The notes under the pieces are model-generated. The model did not search any database. It saw only the letters and a program-made list of their open reading frames with translations, and was not told the origin of the DNA. A program made the position numbers and the translations under genes. This document shows, in pieces, positions 1 to 7,320 of a stretch of 13,473 nucleotides of DNA. Origin of the DNA: Ophioceras dolichostomum (Eukaryota; Ascomycota; Sordariomycetes; Magnaporthales; Ophioceraceae); contig PYST01000597.1 of NCBI GenBank assembly GCA_003049485.1, positions 1 through 13,473 of the forward strand, in the 5' to 3' direction. Position 1 is the stretch's first letter, and every line of letters begins with the position of its first letter.

Positions 1-207
1 AGTCCTTTCGCGAAGACGGGACCGGGGCCGCGGCCTCGGGGACTGTGGGCCAAGATAAATATGTCAGATCCAAAGGAACGAGGGAACTCTGCGGTTAGGA
101 TTTGGGAAGTAATGAGCCAGAAGTTTAGTGGACCCTTGAATTTCTCGCCACGCTGACACTGCTAAACGCGACTCACCTGGAGGGTTGGAGCAGCTTGAGG
201 ACGCCAT
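1..207 (-). CDS. 5' end of an unidentified split gene, cut by the window edge (partial)
   Basis: I do not recognise the product. On the minus strand an ATG at 207-205 sits in a strong start context (CACCATGG) and opens a ten-codon first exon ending at 177. A good donor (GTGAGT, from 176) follows. A CTGAC branch-like site and a CCCACAG acceptor ending at 43 lead into a second exon (42-1) that stays open to the edge. The joined reading begins Met-Ala-Ser-Ser-Ser and continues Val-Pro-Glu-Ala-Ala-Ala-Pro; its second exon uses mostly G or C at third positions, as real genes here do. The intron would be 134 nt. Alternatives: an ATG at 217-215 in another frame is also open through the same splice, and an earlier acceptor (CGCAG, ending at 89, just after CTAAC) would give an 88-nt intron and an open second exon in the same start frame. 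The call rests on splice signals and open frame only. Confidence 0.35.
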
Positions 208-1351
208 GGTGAGCCATTATCTCTTCAATACCAACAGTCGCACAACCCGAAGAAACAAGGTAGAAAGATCCGAGTAGAGGGAGGAAAGTCGATACTTCAA
301 GCTGATTGTTGGCTTGGAGGCAACCTGGTGGAGAGAGATGATGATGATTATGATGATTATGAGAGCAGTTGAAACTCTTTGCTAAATACCAGGCAAACGG
401 CTGGATAACACATGCCCCTGCAGCGTATACTAAAGGGAAGAAGAAAGAAAAAAGAGTGAGGGAGATGACACAAACCCTGAAAATGCGAGCCTGAAAGCTA
501 TCCCTTAAGCCTCGGAGCCTTCCCTCGAAGCAAAAAGGTTGGGTTTCATAGCCAGACTTCATGCAGCCCATTTTCGTATACCCGACGCAATGTGTGGTTA
601 TCAATTGGCCGAGTGCCTCCAGCTGAACATGTATGGCATCCTTTGAGGGGGCGGAGTGCATATTGGGTGGTCAGCTTGCTAAAATTGGCGCTAGGGGTCT
701 GCCTGGGAAGGCTCTCAAAATGCAGTCCAAGAGCAGAGAAATAAAGCAGGCAAAATGATCATATAGAAAAAATATTGAACTGACACGTGTTAAAGAAATA
801 CTATCTCCCATATATCACTGCCTCCCATCCAAGTCCTCCTGTTTTCCATTGTTCTTTCTCAGTGATGATTGATGGTGTTGTTTGTGTTGACTGATGATCA
901 CCAATCATCACAGTTGTTGACCGCAAAGCCTCGAGTGACCACGAAGCTCTGGCCAAGTCACAACGTCAATGTAACAACAGGCGAGCTGAGGAGTGCACGA
1001 TCGCGCTATGGCCGATCGTGCTATGACAAAGACGTTGGAAACGCAAGGGACTAGGCATGGCCTAGAGCATCTTCGAGACGAAGATCAGATAGAGGCCACT
1101 GCTCAGAGGTCACTGCTCTTTGCTTTGTATTTAGCTTGTTGCTTCCCCCTCTCACTTGGAGTGAAGGAGGGAGCCAAGCGATCGTCTCTGTTCTTTGTTC
1201 TTCGTTCTTTGTTCTCTGCTCTTTCATCTTGGTCTTGCTCTTTGAGAGAACAGGACAAGAGACAGGCTATTCCTGCATTCACGTTTTCAGCCACCTGCTT
1301 GTGATGAGATTGAGCAACCTCTTTTTCTATTCCGCTTGCAAAAGCCAGTCG
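208..1351. other. Intergenic stretch without a supported gene
   Basis: No open frame here has recognisable protein character. The longest, on the minus strand at 173-661, has no family features and overlaps the better-supported split exon. Small structures are an ATG/ATT-type microsatellite near 337-360, a 10-bp perfect inverted repeat (862-871 against 902-911) with a 30-nt spacer, a 13-bp near-perfect direct repeat (998-1010 and 1013-1025), and a pyrimidine-rich TTCTTTG-type repeat around 1184-1250. The minus-strand frame of the last recombinase exon stays open beyond its TAA down to about 1103, but the residues are low-complexity and do not resemble the family. Confidence 0.5.
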
Positions 1352-3054
1352 TTACATCTGATGCCTTGGCAAAGTCGCGAGCTCCTTCTCAATCTCAACG
1401 AACTCGGGCTTGGTTCTCAATGCCTTTTGTCTCTCCGCCGGGAGGCATTGCAAGAGCTGCGGATTGCGTGCCACGGTCAAGCCGCGAAAGAGATCGTTAA
1501 CGACGCTGCGCAATCCGGAGCCAAAGTAGCTTCCCTGGCCGTCCGTCCCGCTGTTGTTCGGCTGGTAGTGATTGTTGTAGGTGTTGGGGCCTTTCTGGCC
1601 TGCGTGCTTCATTCTCTGAGCAACAGAATAAGATTGGTCTGTAAGAAGGATTGGTTAGTAGAAGTCAGAGGCAGAAGAAAAAAAAGTGCAAATTAGTAAT
1701 TAACAAGGACCGTGATATATATACCGATCTAATATAAACTTTCCGCTCTAAAGTCGTGGATTATAGGCGGACGAATGTATCCAGCATCGAACACCCAGAG
1801 CCCGAAGACGGTGGCTCAGCGCGTCCGCCGTTTCTATCTTGGAGTCCCTCTTCGAGGACGTGCTCTTGAAGAAGGGCTGGCCAAGAATGCTGTCCTTCCA
1901 CTGCAAGTGCAGCATCTCGCTTTCTGGTGGCTCCAGAGCAAGAAGAGCTTCGATGGTGTCGTAGTCTCTAAATGCCTTGACTGCGAGGAGGATTGCCAAA
2001 ATCGGGAGCATCGCGTTACGGATCAGAGGCAGGGGTCCTAACCCCTCGTACAGCGAATGTTCAGGTCTAAAATTGACATGATCAGAACAAAGACTCACAC
2101 TAGTATTGAAAAGTAAAAACATACCTTTTGTCGGGTGTGTCTGTCATGCCCTTTGCGTCTCGGACGAACTGGATGGCAAACTCCGCCCGGCCGTGTTCAT
2201 TACGGAACACTCCAGATTTCATATCTTATTGTCCAGAAACGAGGGCGCCAATTAGCATGGTGTAAAAGATGATTTCCAATCCTCCAGTAGCTTACCTTGT
2301 AGTACAGACCACGACCGGAGCCAGGCCGACATGTGGATTCAATGAGCTCACCGATACGTGCAGAGGAACAAACCATAGCCGTAAACTCAGCCCAGTCATA
2401 GACTCGCGCCGCCGGCCTCTTATATTCAACCCAGTCATTCCCCCACAGCTGACGTCCAAAATGGTCGAAGTGATTCTTCGTTCCAAACCTCCTCGGTCGC
2501 TTGCTATGTACCAAACCGATGCTCTTTTCCCGGAGCACGTTGTGCAGTTCGCCGTTGATGAACTACACCGGTCAGCTCAGCTCAGAAACGAAGGTGGACA
2601 TGGACATACATTCGTTACTGTGAGAGTGATGTTTTTGGGAATGGCCTCGTGCTTACGGCGCCAACCGGCCATAAACTGCTCCAAGTACAGTATGACAGTC
2701 CCACGCGCTAGGTTCGCATCGTTTCCCGCACCATCAATGCCGAACGCAATCTCCTTCACGAAATTTTTCAGGGATTTGACATCATGCGGGTTGCGGTTGT
2801 CTTTGGCGTGGTCCTTAACGTATCTGGATGATTAAACTGTCAGCGGGACGAATAAAAGTCAAGTCTACCGGGAGAAATGATAGGAGGATAGAGACGTACT
2901 ATTCCCAGAGGCCAATCATGCGATCGTACTCTTTCTGCACCTTGGGTGTGACCTTCTTGAAGACTGTAGAACCGTCGATCCCCTTATTGCATTGCTCTGA
3001 GCCCTTCTTCCTCCCATTGCGGAAGAAGTCTTGGGCATTTTTCCTCGGCGGCAT
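1352..3054 (-). pseudogene. Degenerate DUF3435 tyrosine recombinase (Starship captain-like)
   Basis: Proteins of this family are tyrosine recombinases; some are the captains that mobilise fungal Starship elements, others are dispersed or relic copies. The ATG at 3054-3052 has A at -3, and the open frame upstream has no other ATG. Inferred exons are 3054-2900, 2823-2610, 2562-2296, 2225-2125, 2066-1725 and 1638-1352. The N-terminal part carries the core-binding-like region (YDRMIGLWE, FVKEIAFGIDG). The catalytic part carries SSARIGELIEST with Arg at 2358-2356, HDFRAE with His at 1758-1756 and Arg at 1749-1747, and NNHYQPN with Tyr at 1567-1565. Lesions: canonical splicing of intron 1 creates a TAA across the junction; intron 3 has lost an in-frame acceptor (TAG to TAA at 2226, inferred); an extra T lies near 1786; TAG stands at 1731-1729; and the frame ends at TAA 1354-1352 with no family C-terminus, leaving about 454 codons. 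Introns 2, 4 and 5 are clean. The family call is strong, captain status is unproven. Confidence 0.85.
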
Positions 3055-3262
3055 GATAATTGGAAGCGGCTGAAGTAAGGAGCAATCACCTCCAGACGGG
3101 TCACTGAAGGGAACGCGAAGAGGCGCAGGAGAGGATCGAAGAGTGTCGAACGGTTGAAAGGTAGAGGACGAGTTTCGGCGGTGGGAGGAAGGGAGGAAGG
3201 GAGGGAAACGATGGGGGGCGGCCGCAATTTCACATAAACGTGCTATTAAAGTGCCAGTCCTC
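3055..3262 (-). promoter_or_regulatory. Probable leader/promoter of the recombinase gene, pyrimidine-rich on its sense strand
   Basis: Upstream of the ATG at 3054 the minus strand is strongly pyrimidine-rich (CCCTCCCTTCCTCCC type, about 3181-3210 on the plus strand as GGGAGGAA repeats). CT-rich tracts are common in filamentous fungal promoters and leaders. The frame is open back to a TAG near 3262 but lacks any ATG, which fixes the start at 3054. No TATA box or defined operator is evident. Confidence 0.3.
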
Positions 3263-3450
3263 TACAAAAGGTCGAGGGAAGAAGCAATAGGACCGAACCG
3301 CCGCTGGACGACGCCCATCGTCAAGGAAATGGGCAACTGGGAGCCTGGACTCGGGAATGGAGAGGTGCCAGAAACAGGGATTCTGGCCGTACCCGCGCGC
3401 GCCTCCGTCCTGGCGTCGGTGGCCGAATGCCTCGTCCATAGCGGCGGTCG

Positions 3451-3629
3451 CGTAAAGTTGACAAAATTCGGGGGAAAGGCGACGTGGTGTTGGTTGGGCG
3501 GGGGACGGGTGTTGGCCTGCGTCCCGCTGAAGAGGGCGANCGTAAAGTTGACAAAATTCGGGGGAAAGGCGACGTGGTGTTGGTTGGGCGGGGGACGGGT
3601 GTTGGCCTGCGTCCCGCTGAAGAGGGCGA
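3451..3629. repeat. Exact 89-bp direct duplication separated by one N
   Basis: Positions 3451-3539 and 3541-3629 are identical by base-by-base reading, starting CGTAAAGTTGAC and ending AGAGGGCGA. A single N at 3540 separates them. A perfect repeat of this length with one ambiguous base exactly at the junction is what a scaffolder leaves when two contigs with overlapping ends are joined without merging. The true sequence is therefore probably a single copy. A real tandem duplication is possible but less likely. Confidence 0.95.
3540..3540. other. Assembly gap character (N)
   Basis: This is the only ambiguous base in the window. It lies exactly between two identical 89-bp sequences, marking a contig join. 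Any reading frame crossing it is artificial, including the open frames on both strands at about 3251-3663. Confidence 0.95.
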
Positions 3630-3645
3630 CTGAGGTGATCAAATC

Positions 3646-3670
3646 CTGAGCATCTCTGAGCATCCCTGAG
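3646..3670. repeat. Short tandem repeat, CTGAGCATCY unit, 2.5 copies
   Basis: CTGAGCATCT (3646-3655), CTGAGCATCC (3656-3665) and a partial CTGAG (3666-3670) stand head to tail, 17 bp past the right-hand copy of the 89-bp duplication. Confidence 0.8.
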
Positions 3671-3751
3671 CGGGGAGTACGCGGGCCTGAGCTAGGGCGG
3701 CGATGCTGACTAACCCAAACGGGACTCTTGGCACAAAGTTTTGGTCTCTGA

Positions 3752-3763
3752 CTACCTAGGTAG
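3752..3763. repeat. Perfect 12-bp palindrome CTACCTAGGTAG
   Basis: The 12 bases are their own reverse complement and are followed by further GTAGG units. This is the strongest member of a TACCTA/TAGGTA motif cluster scattered through 3750-4810. Its function is unknown. Confidence 0.7.
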
Positions 3764-3815
3764 GTAGGCAGAGTTAAAGGAAGAAGACATGGTGGAGAAG
3801 TACGGCAACGCCAAA

Positions 3816-3839
3816 CAGCCTGCCAGCCTGCCAGCCTGC
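3816..3839. repeat. Tandem repeat, CAGCCTGC unit, three exact copies
   Basis: CAGCCTGC is read at 3816-3823, 3824-3831 and 3832-3839 without mismatch. It is a simple intergenic minisatellite. Confidence 0.9.
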
Positions 3840-3914
3840 AAGCGGGGGGTGGAGGGAAGGATCAAAGGGAGATAGAGACAGACGTAGAGAGAGAGCTAGA
3901 TAGCTGGAAGGGAG

Positions 3915-3937
3915 CATCACCCATCACCCATCACCCA
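3915..3937. repeat. Tandem repeat, CATCACC unit, about three copies
   Basis: CATCACC is repeated head to tail from 3915, the third copy running into CA at 3937. It is a simple intergenic repeat. Confidence 0.85.
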
Positions 3938-4800
3938 CCTTCAACACTTCGCCATCGATGACGGAACCACTTACTTACTCAATTCACCTATCTATCTGTC
4001 GCCCTCCTAAGGCCGAGCGAGGCCCTCCCTCTGTCACCTTCCTTCCTTCCTCCCAGCGAGAACTGAGTGACTTCCTAGTGGCTGGCTCGAAGCATGGCTT
4101 TGCGGCGGCGCGATGCTTTGAGAGAGCCATCTGGTGGCATCAGATCACCGCCTCCATCGACCAAACCCTCCGGAGTCATCGATATATATATCTATCCTTC
4201 AGAAGAGTAGTGGACCGACCGAAGCTAGAGAAGGCGCCGTCTTTCGCCATACGAGATAATTAGTACGAGGTGAGTAGTCAGCACGTGGGTACGCGAGTCT
4301 GGTCTGTCTCTCGCTCGTGTTCATCATCAGCCCTGATGTCACCTAGACTGGACAAGACAAGACCTGGCGGTAGGTAGTTGCGTGCGATGTTTTCGTTTTC
4401 ACACTCGCTCCTCAGTCCTTTTCCTCGGCAGACGACGAACGGGGAATCATAAAATGGCTAGGTAGGTCGTTACCTGAGTACCTATCTGGGTATATACGCT
4501 CTTTGATAAAACCAGGCTCTGTGTTCCCCCGTGCATATCTATACGCTCCTATATGGTAGAGATCTATCTTGTCAGCCAGGCGACTTCCAGTGGGTGAGTT
4601 GGTAGGTAGGACGGATGGGACAGGAACGCACTAATTTGTATATAGGGGTAAGTACCTAGACAGACAAGCGCAGCTGACAGCTGAATAACTTTGAGTATGC
4701 GTCGATTTTTACCTGGTGCAAGTGTAAGGTATATCTATCCGTCCGAGCAGATCCTATACACACCTACCTACCAAGGTGCTTAAATATATTGGTATCGTAT

Positions 4801-4810
4801 TAGGTACCTA
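4801..4810. repeat. Perfect 10-bp palindrome TAGGTACCTA
   Basis: It is self-complementary and belongs to the same motif family as the palindrome at 3752. It lies about 105 bp beyond the RPC4 stop codon, within its probable 3' flank. Confidence 0.7.
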
Positions 4811-4845
4811 CAATGGTCGAAGCTAGATGCTTGCTCGCCATGGTC

Positions 4846-4970
4846 AACCCCTCCCCCTCCCCCTCCTCGTCTCCCACCTCATCTCCATCTCCCTCTTCTT
4901 CTTCTCCCTTCATCTCAACCCCCTCCCCCCACCTCCCTCCTCGCAGCCTCGACCTCCTCCTCCCCAACGA
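4846..4970. repeat. Long polypyrimidine (plus) / polypurine (minus) tract over the RPC4 stop codon
   Basis: The plus strand is almost wholly C and T (CCCCTCCCCCTCC-like runs with CTTCTT blocks), broken by few purines. On the minus strand it encodes the last Glu-, Arg- and Gly-rich residues of RPC4, including the terminal Gly run before TGA at 4917-4915, and continues into the 3' flank. Confidence 0.7.
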
Positions 4971-6873
4971 CCCAAGGCTCCGGGTCCGACCACACAGGCC
5001 TGCACACGAACCTGCCCATCACCTTCCCCATGCCGTACGCCTTCCCGCAGACCTCTCCCCCCGGCTTCCCCACCTTCGCCGCTGTCTTCTGGTCGGACTG
5101 CTCGAGCAGCACCGCGTTGGTGAGGAAACTGGTCTGGATCCCCGGCGTGATGCTGAACGGGATCCCGCCCCAGTCGATCGTCACGCGCCCGGAGCGCCGG
5201 ACCTGCATCTTGCCGACGTAGCCTACCACGGAGGGGTAGGGGTTTTCGGGGTCGGGATCGTCGTCTTCGTCTTCGTCCTCCTTTTCTCCTTGCCTTCTCT
5301 TCTGCCCTGGACTGTCGTCATCATCTTGTTGATTAGTCAGGTCGACGGTGCTACCAATATCCATAGTAACGACGTCTTCCTCATCATCGACCGGCTCTTT
5401 CTTAACGACGTCCTTCCTCGGATTTTTCTTCGGACGAGACACCACTCGTAGGGGAGGCATAATGGGCGGGAACTGGAACAGGTACATCCGTCCGTCGCGC
5501 GACTCGCTGTCCGCGCGGGATCCAAACTCCTTGAGCATCATGGCGCGCTGCTCTGCGCGTATCTCCGCCTCCCGGCTCGTGTCTCCTGCCCTCTTCTTCT
5601 TTTTCTTCCCTTCATCCTCCGTTTTAGGAGCTACCACCTCTCGACGACTGCTGCTACCAGGAGCAGCAGCAGTAATCTTCTTGTTAACCACCTCGGGGTC
5701 GAGCCGCGTGTCGTCGATGTCCGTGACGACGACGTCGTCGCCCTTCGTGTCTTTTATTTTCACCTTCCTTTCGCCGGGCTGCATGCCGGGCCAGACCTGT
5801 CCGTTGTCTTTCATGTCGACGTCGGTAGCACCGGTCGCCGGGGTGGAGCCCGAACTACTCTCGTGTGTGGCGGTGGCCGAGGGGTGCTGCTGCTGCTCCT
5901 GGGCCTCCATCTCGGCTGTGGTGGCCACGATGACTTCTTTGGGAGGGGCCTCGCGGCGGAGGATGCCCATGGGCATGATATCGCGCTTGCGCGCCACTGG
6001 CGTTGTGGACTTCGTAATGGGACCGTTGCTGGAGGAGGATGCCGCGCCGCTAGCAGCGGCTCCTTTGCTCTCGTCATCTTCGTCTTCCATGTATTCGCCA
6101 GTGGCGCCGTGGAACATGTCTGCGTTGAGCCGGTTGGCGCGGTCGCGGTAGGAGAGCTTGAAGGCTGAGCCGGTTGCTTTGCCGAAGCCGGAGGAGACTG
6201 AGAGGAAGCCGGGTAAGGAGGGGAGACTGTCAGCTACTTTGTGTATGAAAACATTACTGTCCAGCTGGCTAGGGGTAAAGAATGGGAGGTTGCGCTCACC
6301 TACGCCCGGGTTTCCGAAGAAGGCATTCCCCGTCTCGGCATTGCGCCCGTAACTCCCTCCTCGCCCCATAGCATCACCCCGGCCACGGGCGCGGCCCCCG
6401 CGACCACGGCCGGAGCGCGCCCGCTGGACGCGCTGGTCTTCGGCGAGCTTGAGACTCTGCTTCCTGATCTCCTCCTGGGCGATGCGCTCTCTGTCAGCGT
6501 CCGCGCGGCGGACTGCCCGCGGCTTGAATTTGGACCCGACCACCCCGCGCGCCTTGGTGGTGGCGCCTCGCGCTGTGGAAGATTGCCCTCTGGCTCTGGT
6601 GGCCGGAGCTAAAGCTGGAGCTGTGGTTGTGGGCATCGGCTGCGGCTGGGTCGAAGAGGTCGAAGATGAGGCGGCGGCGGCCCTATCTGTGCTTTCGCTA
6701 GCTACCGTAGCATCCTCGACGGCCCCGGTTGCCTCGGTGGGAGCATCGACGGCCTCGGTGCTGCCGCTTTCTTCGGCGTTGGCTTGTTGAGCGCGGCCAC
6801 CCCGCGCAGAACCAGCCGTTGCCCGTCCCTGGGTTGAACCGCGAGTACGGCCCCGAGGCCGGCCGCCGGGCAT
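4915..6873 (-). CDS. rpc53: DNA-directed RNA polymerase III subunit RPC4 (yeast C53 homologue)
   Basis: RPC4/C53 pairs with C37 in RNA polymerase III and acts in the nucleus in promoter opening and in termination and reinitiation on tRNA, 5S and other small RNA genes. The proposed model is exons 6873-6300 and 6197-4915, giving 618 aa. Residues 1-30 are Arg/Gly-rich (MPGGRPRGRTRG). KFKPRAVRR at about 115-123 is the usual N-terminal signature, followed by a charged helix and another Arg/Gly block (154-173). The RPC4 C-terminal domain includes YLFQFPP (430-436), GYVGKMQVRRSGRVTIDWGG (516-535), and GKAYGMGKVMGRFVCRPVW near 575-593. Acidic linkers (such as 496-506) and Lys/Arg patches are typical. 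The ATG at 6873 has A at -3. The frame is open further upstream, but residues before this Met look non-coding and reach into the shared promoter. TGA is at 4917-4915. The family call is firm; the intron is inferred. Confidence 0.92.
   Translation of the reverse strand: MPGGRPRGRTRGSTQGRATAGSARGGRAQQANAEESGSTEAVDAPTEATGAVEDATVASESTDRAAAASSSTSSTQPQPMPTTTAPALAPATRARGQSSTARGATTKARGVVGSKFKPRAVRRADADRERIAQEEIRKQSLKLAEDQRVQRARSGRGRGGRARGRGDAMGRGGSYGRNAETGNAFFGNPGVGERNLPFFTPSQLDSNVFIHKVADSLPSLPGFLSVSSGFGKATGSAFKLSYRDRANRLNADMFHGATGEYMEDEDDESKGAAASGAASSSSNGPITKSTTPVARKRDIMPMGILRREAPPKEVIVATTAEMEAQEQQQHPSATATHESSSGSTPATGATDVDMKDNGQVWPGMQPGERKVKIKDTKGDDVVVTDIDDTRLDPEVVNKKITAAAPGSSSRREVVAPKTEDEGKKKKKRAGDTSREAEIRAEQRAMMLKEFGSRADSESRDGRMYLFQFPPIMPPLRVVSRPKKNPRKDVVKKEPVDDEEDVVTMDIGSTVDLTNQQDDDDSPGQKRRQGEKEDEDEDDDPDPENPYPSVVGYVGKMQVRRSGRVTIDWGGIPFSITPGIQTSFLTNAVLLEQSDQKTAAKVGKPGGEVCGKAYGMGKVMGRFVCRPVWSDPEPWVVGEEEVEAARREVGGGG
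6198..6299 (-). other. rpc53: Probable 102-nt phase-1 intron in RPC4
   Basis: On the minus strand a donor GTGAGC (from 6299) follows the codons Asn-Pro-Gly-Val. A CTGAC branch-type site (6233-6229), a pyrimidine-rich stretch and a CTCTCAG acceptor (ending 6198) follow. Removing it joins Gly-Val to Val-Ser-Ser-Gly-Phe-Gly and restores a typical linker. The intron is a multiple of three and has no in-frame stop, so an unspliced reading adds 34 hydrophobic residues atypical of this otherwise charged region. A nearer CAG (ending 6227) would break the frame. Confidence 0.65.
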
Positions 6874-7128
6874 TGTTGCGTAAAATGAAGGCTGTAAGCG
6901 GGAGAGACACACTCGTAGGAGAGGCTCGGAGGATATTAAAAACGCGGGAGAGCTACGTTGTTCTGCGCATGCAGTCGAGGTCCAAAAGTTCTTGATCCAG
7001 AGCTTGCGGAAATGTTTTAGTGGGGTCGGAGAGCTTGTATGCTTCATCCTGACTCCAACAATTCTGCCGTCAGATTCCGCCCACAGCTTCGAGCTTAGCG
7101 GTAGATCCCTGCATTTCTTCAGCATGCC

Positions 7129-7134
7129 CGATAA
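7129..7134 (+). promoter_or_regulatory. GATA-factor site (CGATAA)
   Basis: It matches the HGATAR consensus bound by the fungal nitrogen regulator AreA/NIT2, 273 bp upstream of the ureD ATG. Nitrogen-catabolite control would suit a urease accessory gene. A six-base match alone is weak evidence. Confidence 0.3.
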
Positions 7135-7175
7135 TACACTTGAACGTTCGCCAGTGGACGAACGAATGGATGCTC

Positions 7176-7181
7176 TGATAA
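7176..7181 (+). promoter_or_regulatory. GATA-factor site (TGATAA)
   Basis: This is a second HGATAR match in the same orientation, 47 bp from the first and 226 bp before the ureD ATG. Paired GATA sites are the usual arrangement at AreA-type targets, which raises the likelihood slightly. Confidence 0.35.
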
Positions 7182-7320
7182 GCAGTGGCACTTTGTCCAC
7201 TACTCCGAGGACGAGGAAAGTCACGATGAAGAGGACCTAACCAATTTACACCTGCCACCTGCCAGGTCACTGAGGCCAGTTGATGCTGGATGCCATGCTG
7301 GATTCCTGTGGCTTCATACC

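Larger units (their letters stand above)
3630..4914. other. Intergenic region between the recombinase relic and the RPC4 3' end, rich in short repeats
   Basis: No coding region is supported. The 101-codon plus-strand frame at 3958-4263 is low-complexity and unrecognised. The stretch holds several short tandem repeats, listed separately, and many TACCTA/TAGGTA motifs, including two perfect palindromes (3752-3763 and 4801-4810). Part of the right side should be the 3' untranslated region of the minus-strand RPC4 gene; I could not fix its polyadenylation site. Confidence 0.5.

Noticed and set aside
1136..1696. 186-codon plus-strand open frame
   Set aside because: It is antisense to the recombinase exon 6 and intron 5, with no family features of its own.
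3251..3663. Open frames on both strands spanning the N
   Set aside because: They exist only because the 89-bp sequence is duplicated across the assembly join.
5348..6151. 267-codon plus-strand open frame
   Set aside because: It is antisense to the well-supported RPC4 coding sequence and has Ser/Leu-rich shadow composition.
6874..7224. 117-codon upstream extension of RPC4
   Set aside because: The residues are not conserved-looking and reach deep into the divergent promoter; the Met at 6873 begins the typical Arg/Gly-rich N-terminus.
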